Positions 57,860 to 64,000 of a stretch of DNA of 64,000 bases are shown piece after piece. A model generated the notes under the pieces. That model searched no databases and was not told where the DNA came from. It saw nothing but the letters and a program-made list of their open reading frames with translations. This stretch comes from Platycnemis pennipes. Its lineage: Eukaryota; Arthropoda; Insecta; Odonata; Platycnemididae. Made by a program: the position numbers and the translations under genes. The DNA is taken from NCBI GenBank assembly GCA_933228895.1, contig OW121853.1, positions 123,400,133 through 123,464,132 of the forward strand, in the 5' to 3' direction. Positions within the stretch are counted from its first letter, which is position 1; each line of letters begins with the position of its first letter.

Positions 57860-58682
57860 TTATCGGTAGATAAGCGCCAATAATAGAACTGGGAAGTACA
57901 TCAAATTTTGGGACACGCTGCTGGTGGAATAAAGGGCGCAGACATCACGTATTCACTTTTGCTAAGAGGGGAATGCGTCCAGGGTCACGCAGCCGGGATC
58001 AAGGGTAACGATGGACCGTGACATGAAGGTAGGGGAGATAGGAGAGGGAGGGGAGGGGAAGGGGGAAGAATTAAAAAGAAGAGTATCTTGGGATCGCCCC
58101 ATCACACACGACAGTCAAGTTGACTGAGTCCAACCACGCCCTCTTCAAAGGAATGTGTGCCATTATCTCGCGTACTGGCACACAACGAAATCGTGCACAC
58201 TCGCCATAAAATGCGGCCCGAGGTCCGTATGGAGGGGACGTCGGGGGTTGGAGGAGCGATAATGGAATCGCTTTATGGCCCAGGCTATCTCTGCGCTGCG
58301 CATGCGCGATTTGACGGGGCAAACATAGTTTACCGAGGCTGTGATAGAGGTTATGGGACGAGAGGACGAAGATAAAGCGAAACGAAAAACAAAGCACTGA
58401 CGACGACACAGTGGGGAACCATGTTTCGCGTCGGTCGAAAGGAAACTGGGTCATCTGTACACGGATATATTATTACACGCCCACACGGCCGTTCCCCCTC
58501 ATTTTTTTTCGATAGGCCGGGCTATATATATGTGTCCATTTCAAATTCGTACTCCGACGAGAGAAAACTTGCCGCCAGGGTCATGTGAATGCCGACGGTC
58601 GGCGATGATTACGTGACTCCCGGCCCGTGCGATTCGAGTATCGAACGTCTCTCAATAGTCGACAATAGGGTAGCTTCCTATT
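57860..58682. other. No gene recognised
   Basis: A GC-richer stretch with a ctatatatatg run near 58.53 kb that could be a TATA-like motif by chance. No convincing exon. Confidence 0.35.
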
Positions 58683-59233
58683 AAGCAGCGTTTGCACGTA
58701 GCAGTTGACTGCTATGACAGTCGCGAGATGCGCGATGTATCTACTATATCGCTACTGCTTATGATGCGTCTGCGTTAACTTCTATGCAGCTTAAAGCCGC
58801 TATTTAGGCGTTGTCACAACAAATAAAAAGAGTTTTATCTCAATAGTGATTGTTGCTTAAATTTTCATGAAATTCTTCAAGCAACAAATTCCATTGACGA
58901 TTATCTTTTGTTCTCATTCTTTAAAGAGTAAAATCTACCCTTTTGAGGAGGGATATCCTTGTTATTATATCCAAATTCCGTCGTGTTAACTTAACGTTAA
59001 CACGACGTTCTTTACGTTAACGATTGTTGCGATTGTGTCGGATACATTTACGCTGAAAAGTAGACGGACTTCAACTTTGCTAATAGCTCGAACTAGGATC
59101 GATAGTGTTCGACATGTGTCCAGTATCGACCTGAATTCGCACTGCAGTTGCTATCTACACATGCGATTGGAGCATAATAGTTGTTAGCAGTTGACTATCA
59201 TAGCAGTCAACTGCTACGTGTAAACGCACCTTT
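58683..59233. mobile_element. MITE with GCGTTTGCACGTAGCAGTTGAC termini
   Basis: About 550 bp. Left agcgtttgcacgtagcagtt, right (inverse) tgcgtttacacgtagcagtt, followed by gactgctatga in both. The interior has a short ttaacttaacgttaacacga palindromic stretch. TTA borders both ends. Confidence 0.75.
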
Positions 59234-60172
59234 ATTTTTTTACTATTTTGATCAAACGTTCATAACTTCTTGAGTGCGTATTTTAAACAGTTTTCGATTT
59301 TAATATGACGCTATGTATTTTTCGTCATCAATTAAAAACCGGAAAATAGTCAACGGCGAAAAAAAACATAACGGCAAACTATCGCATGCCGGTAAATTAT
59401 ACGTGTGACGTCATTTAGGTATTTCCCCTCCCTGCCGCCAGGTAGTGCTGTGGACGCTTCCAAGCAGATCGTGCAGAAAAATTATTAACTAGTATCAGAG
59501 GTACATTAATTCAGTTAAGTTAATGTGATTTGCTTTGATTTGTTTGATTTAAAATTATTCATAAAGATGATTCATTTAAAAACAGTTAGTATATATTTTA
59601 TAAGCGTACTGTGAAGTTGGCCCATAGTCGCGAGTACTCCACTAAAATGCAATGGTAAGTTCAGGAGACGAATATTTCCTATGCCTCGCAACGTAAACTG
59701 TGTACCTGTTACGTCATCAACATGGCAGCGCATCCCGCCATGTCTGAGCTTTTCCAAACGAAATTAAAATTAGTATTTAATTTTATAGTAAACTGGTATT
59801 TCTCAATACAAGTATAAATGACACCTGCTGATAAGCCAAGAGTGGCTTAGCAGGATCATAACGGTAAATTAATTTAAAAGTAAAAAATGTGCACTTAAGT
59901 TATGTAATTAGCTATCCTGAAAATGGCAACTGGTTTCTTATTTTAAATGTTTAATTTATTGTTATATTTTGTAACTAATGCTGTCCTATACAATTATGTA
60001 AAAGTTCATATGAGTCATTATGTATTACCCTGTTGCTTTTAGGGGTTCTGTACGCAGAGCATTCAAATAAACCTGAATACCAATTCTAATTCTAAATGTT
60101 TTGGCTAAAATGAATACGTAAATGTTGGGGCACGAATCGCCATTAATTAACTCTTGTTTTCTTAGATGAAGG

Positions 60173-60235
60173 AAACTACCCTATTGACGCAAGAAGTTAA
60201 CGACGTCTACTGGCGAAACGTAGGTACCACATGTG
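60173..60235 (+). ncRNA. Very degenerate hammerhead-like motif
   Basis: ctacc, then tattgacgcaag, a weak stem, gaaac and gtaggta. TACC/GGTA can form a short stem I and GAAACGTA a minimal stem III. The CUGANGA core is disrupted by extra bases, so activity is unlikely. Confidence 0.2.
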
Positions 60236-60345
60236 ATGCAATTAATCCGCGTCCCTAACCATCAATTATAGGAGCCTAAAATGCTCCCTTCGAAGAGAGG
60301 GAATCATCTCATCAATTGTGCTCGCATCCGTGGATATGGCATCAA

Positions 60346-60546
60346 TTAAAGGCCGCCATCCGTTGAGTCATCGCCATTGTTGACGTCACCGAAGGGTGTG
60401 CTTGCTGCAGAAGCCATATTGGAATTCGTGGTAAAAAATGGATCCTGGCTATCTTCTTCACCTTCATTTAAATCCTTTGTCTGTGCCGAGGAAGTTCTAA
60501 AAATATTCCCCATTATTCCCTGAGAAGGGAACAAATTCAACAACAT
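60346..60546 (-). other. Unassigned open frame (66 codons)
   Basis: MLLNLFPSQGIMGNIFRTSS followed by an acidic Ser/Asn-rich tail. No family recognised; may be chance or a remnant of an element. Confidence 0.15.
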
Positions 60547-60643
60547 TTTTCGGCCATCTCATATAGGTTATTTGCCCTCATCAAAAGACATTCGTCGACA
60601 CCGATGGGTTTAATTTACATCAATAGAAAAATATTGCAATTAT

Positions 60644-60752
60644 TCACAAGTAAAACTTTTTTCCGGCTAGTTTCGATGTAGTACCTAGCTGTAGAGTAGA
60701 TGTAGTAGCATCGAAACTAGTCGGAATAAATTTTTACTTGCGGAAAATTATT
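60644..60752. repeat. Hairpin with 34-bp arms
   Basis: acaagtaaaacttttttccg, gctagtttcgatg on the left and its imperfect inverse on the right. The right arm has gaaactagtcggaa, like the 3' half of a hammerhead, but the CUGANGA half is absent. Confidence 0.65.
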
Positions 60753-61519
60753 AGCGGGAAAAATATATAGCGGGAATTATTCTCGCTATCCCTGACAATG
60801 ACGGCATTCAACCTCCATTTTAAATAATATCACCAAAGCCGTCATTACTGCCATCCCTGACCTTAAACATGACGAATGGCCGCGTGGATCATACTAACTC
60901 GAATTAGCTGATTAAGGCATTGTTAATCGTGAGCTAAAACACTTTACCACTTGATTTTATCAAATTCATCGCATAACGTCGGAATATCATAACTTAAAAA
61001 AAATAATTATTCGCTTCATTAACATTATACTCTTACCTACATTTTTTTAAAAGAATTAAACTAACGACTTAGAAAAAAAAATGAAGCACAACCAGAGCTA
61101 AAGGTCTATCAAAGTTTACCGCAACAACCTATGTCCATCACTATGGCAAATAGCCAGCTACGCTAACAAAGACAAATAGACACGCACCGTTAAAGAAACG
61201 AATAACGAAGAGTTTTTGCGCAGTTGGCGTCGACTTCTTTGCGAAAAATTTCTCCCGCATCTTAATTCGATGCGAACGAGAACAAATGACAAAACAAACG
61301 CGAAGTAAACATCGTGCGAAAAAGAAACGAAACGAGTTCAACCACCCTTTCCATTGGCCAGAACGCGTCCACCGGTCAATGATCGATCATTTCGTACGCA
61401 CGGGTAGCAACGAGGAATCCTTTCCGAAGAGCAGTCAGTCCTTGACCTCTCCTTCCACGTCTGACGAGACAAGTCGACGAAGCCTCGACGCGAACCGCTT
61501 TAAAAAGCGACCCCTTTTA

Positions 61520-62154
61520 GGACCGTATTCAGAATCTCAACTACCGTCTCGCTTCCCTCGCTGCCCACGTCCTTAAAACCCTAGAACAAGTCAAATGGGG
61601 TCGTTTACAATTTTTTTTATTACCGAATCCGATAGAGTTTCGAAAATAAAAAAGAACGTATTTTTCCGTTTTCTGATCAGTCAATTATTTACCGAGTTAT
61701 AAGCAAGGAAAAACTGATGTTTTTAACCCTTTCGGAGAAGTGGGCGTGGTGCAACCTCTGACGTATATCGACTTCGTCCAATCACAACTGAGCTGAAGCT
61801 ACTTCGCCTAATCGCAAAGGGGGAAACACAGCTGACTCTGCCAAAGGGAGCGATTTCGACAGGATCTATACGAGCAGACCTTCCGAGAACCCCCCTCCAA
61901 ACCCTTCCCTTCCACGAAAAGCAATCAAGAACGGGAGGAAGATGACGTCAATGTTATCACAGCAGCTTTTTCGGAGGGCGTCACCTTTTGCTTATTTTAA
62001 TTTTTGATTTATGAGTGAATGGTTGTGGTTAGAAGATTAATTTTGTCACTAAAATTCTTTTTTCGCTTCCATCTAACGATTTCGTGTACGAAATTGCGAT
62101 TTCGGTTCCGAGTAAACGCCCCCATTGTTGTACAGATCCTTACGAATATTGCCC
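61520..62154 (+). repeat. GGGGTCGTTTAC repeat, copy 2, inside a TATTCAGAATCTCAACT MITE
   Basis: Starts ggaccgtattcagaatctca; the inner 530-bp block (about 61599-62125) is nearly identical to 40.44-40.97 kb and in the same orientation. After it the outer element resumes with ttgtacagatcc. Confidence 0.8.
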
Positions 62155-62362
62155 AACCATATTCTGAACCTCAACTACAGTCTCACCTCTTCTGCTTTGG
62201 TCCCAAAAATCTCTATCACAAGCTAGGATGCGCAAACAGATTCCCCTCGATATGGTCCAAAAGTGGTGTAGAGCGTGGTAATGCCAACTTTTCAGGATGA
62301 CTATGCAAACCAATTTGACTCTTAGTAAAGATTTTGAGGAAGTTGAGATTCTGATATGGCCC
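62155..62362. mobile_element. TATTCAGAATCTCAACT MITE
   Basis: catattctgaacctcaacta at the left and gaagttgagattctgatatg at the right, about 207 bp. Confidence 0.7.
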
Positions 62363-62364
62363 TT

Positions 62365-62759
62365 AAGCCAGTTTCAAACGGTACTTGGTCACAGCACAAG
62401 GTCGAGTATGCTAGCTTTCCAGTATCGTGTGAATAGAACCAGTATGCTGGCTAGCAAGAATGCTCGCCAGAGTACTCGCTGAGCTACTGGATTTCATACT
62501 TGATGCGGTACTAGATTTCTAGTAGCTCCACTTAGGATCCAGTAGCCATCGACCAATCATGTCACGTTACTGACCCTGTGCGATCTTCTCTTTTCTTAAT
62601 TATTATGGAATCACATGGAATAACCGCTTCATAGCAAGCACAAGGTCGGTGATCGTGTGAAACCTCCCAGGACGGTTACAATCATTCCGTCCTCAATATC
62701 AAGTAGCGGCTAGCACACTAGGTCTTGTGCTGGATCAAGTATCGTGTTAAACGGGATTT
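62365..62759. mobile_element. MITE with GTACTTGGTCACAGCACAAG termini
   Basis: Left gtttcaaacggtacttggtc, right (inverse) cgtttaacacgatacttgat, followed in both by agcacaag. The interior repeats gctagc and gtactag words. It follows the preceding MITE directly. Confidence 0.65.
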
Positions 62760-63147
62760 AGTTGCAGCATGCTCGATTAGGTTCGAAATCGATTTGATTT
62801 CGATCGCGGTCGGCAGTCCCAGCGCCCGCGAAAAAAGAAAGTCCTTTCCTAACATTTCTCCGAGGGTAGTGGATCGTGAAAATCCAATTCACTCTTCTGA
62901 TATATGCAAATAGCATTTGCTTAGCAAAGTCTCTCCCGAGATGGGGACAGCAGAAAAATGGCACGGTGACCTGAAGAAACCCTAAGAAAGACAGAAACAC
63001 CTAATTCTCGATCTAAGGAAGTAAGTGGGTCAGTAAATAGCAAACTCCTCGGAGTGAGTGATTTCCTTACGTACCCTCTACGCACCTTCCTTCCTCAGCG
63101 GATCTAATAAAAATACTTCAATAGTGTTGAAAAAAGGCGGAAAAGGT

Positions 63148-63262
63148 GTCCAGGTGTTTGAAACCGTCGGGATTATCTCGAATAGGTAACCAAGTATTCA
63201 TGTGGTATAAACACGAACAGTTCGCAAATTTGATGTGTAAAAACCGCTTATTGACGTCACCA
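63148..63262 (+). mobile_element. Fold-back MITE, family 1, left half only (copy 7)
   Basis: gtttgaaaccgtcgggatta, tctcgaataggtaaccaag, then the left interior up to aaaaccgctt. The right arm is missing. Confidence 0.75.
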
Positions 63263-64000
63263 TCAAATTCCGACTGTGTTAAAGCCTCGCTGAATAAGGA
63301 TCGAACTAAGTACTTTTTCTTACAAGGATATTGCCTAACTTCTAGAATGAACACACTTGCTTCCTTCTAGATTGTAGAAGGATTGCTGAAGGATCTAGAT
63401 TCCTTCTAGATCCTTCTATGGATTGCATTTTGTGCAGGTAATCCCGGACGACGAAGAAGTCTCGGAGATCCAAAGATCCGAGGTTCGATTCCCAGATAAT
63501 GAGAATTATTTCCCCAAGTAGTTTCCAATACATTTCACAGCGGCAGGACCTTAGCGGTCATAGCGACAGAAGATTCCGCAGTCCTTGAAATGGTGTCGCA
63601 CCTTCATTGGTGATAACAGGTACATCACAGAGAAGTAGACAGTTGAGCCAATTTAAAGCGAATTGTTCCGCGAAATTCCGACAAAAACATCGGTAACACC
63701 CACCTTTTCATTTCGTTGTAACTTTGCTGAATAACATAAGAGAAGCGGCCATTACTCTAACCATTCCATATTTAGAAGCACATCAGTTTAATGCTAAGAG
63801 AGATTTAGAAAAGTGAGAGTACTTTCCTTTAATTCACCTTAATGTTCGTAACAGTACAGCGTATCACTGGGCGCCGTAAAAGGAATTCATCATTTCGTAC
63901 CGAAGTCGAGTGATTCGTTTCGACAAACAGACGACAAGGACCTTGGGATCAAAGGAAAAGCAAGAATGCCTTGTACCGACGGGTCATGTGAAGGTCAAGC
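63263..64000. other. No gene recognised; possible SINE remnant
   Basis: gatccgaggttcgattccca near 63.48 kb is B-box-like. gattccttctagatccttct repeats lie at 63.36-63.42 kb. Nothing else is assigned. Confidence 0.3.

Noticed and set aside
1..64000. CRISPR arrays, bacterial operons or prophage
   Set aside because: No regularly spaced repeats or bacterial gene organisation; the window is clearly animal nuclear DNA.

Overview
This window is nuclear DNA of an animal, almost certainly an arthropod and most likely an insect. It is AT-rich, carries small GT-AG exons separated by kilobase introns, and is crowded with DNA-transposon derivatives, non-LTR retrotransposon fragments and tRNA-derived SINEs. 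The species cannot be fixed from the sequence alone.

The one host gene I recognise is numb, on the minus strand. A consecutive set of exons runs from 29.2 kb down to 0.67 kb: the basic N-terminus (MDRLRR...), the complete PTB domain over five exons, the NPF and FKRQLSLR region, and a DPF-containing exon. Reading frame and phase hold across every junction. The last exons (C-terminal NPF) lie beyond base 1. Between the FKRQLSLR exon and the DPF exon, two short sequences with good splice sites (66 nt and 24 nt, both multiples of three and both in the right phase) look like unreported cassette exons. A GC-rich block at 49.5-51.7 kb holds a 61-codon open exon with a consensus donor, in phase with the numb exon 20 kb downstream. 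It may be an alternative first coding exon.

The introns and upstream DNA are mostly mobile elements. (1) One complete pogo/Tigger-type DNA transposon (36.6-39.96 kb) has terminal repeats, TA duplications and an intact 570-residue DDE transposase ending in a PHD-like zinc finger. It sits inside an older TTAA-flanked inverted-repeat element. (2) One CR1/L2-like non-LTR family is present as one long reverse-transcriptase fragment (55.0-56.3 kb) and about a dozen 3' stubs, nearly all on the plus strand. (3) A second LINE family leaves three C-terminal remnants. (4) Several MITE families occur: a 300-bp fold-back family (7 copies), TAGAGATG hAT-like elements with 8-bp duplications, and a TATTCAGAATCTCAACT family. 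(5) There are three or more tRNA-like SINE families.

The most unusual material is a group of small insertions carrying hammerhead-ribozyme-like cores of the kind known from Penelope-like retroelements. A near-consensus one lies at 46.32-46.37 kb in a 179-bp insertion with a 13-bp target duplication. A fold-back element at 11.27-11.70 kb, also with 13-bp flanking repeats, carries one in each arm. Two further copies, at 35.5 and 28.85 kb, share a core in which the C3-G8 pair is replaced by U3-A8.
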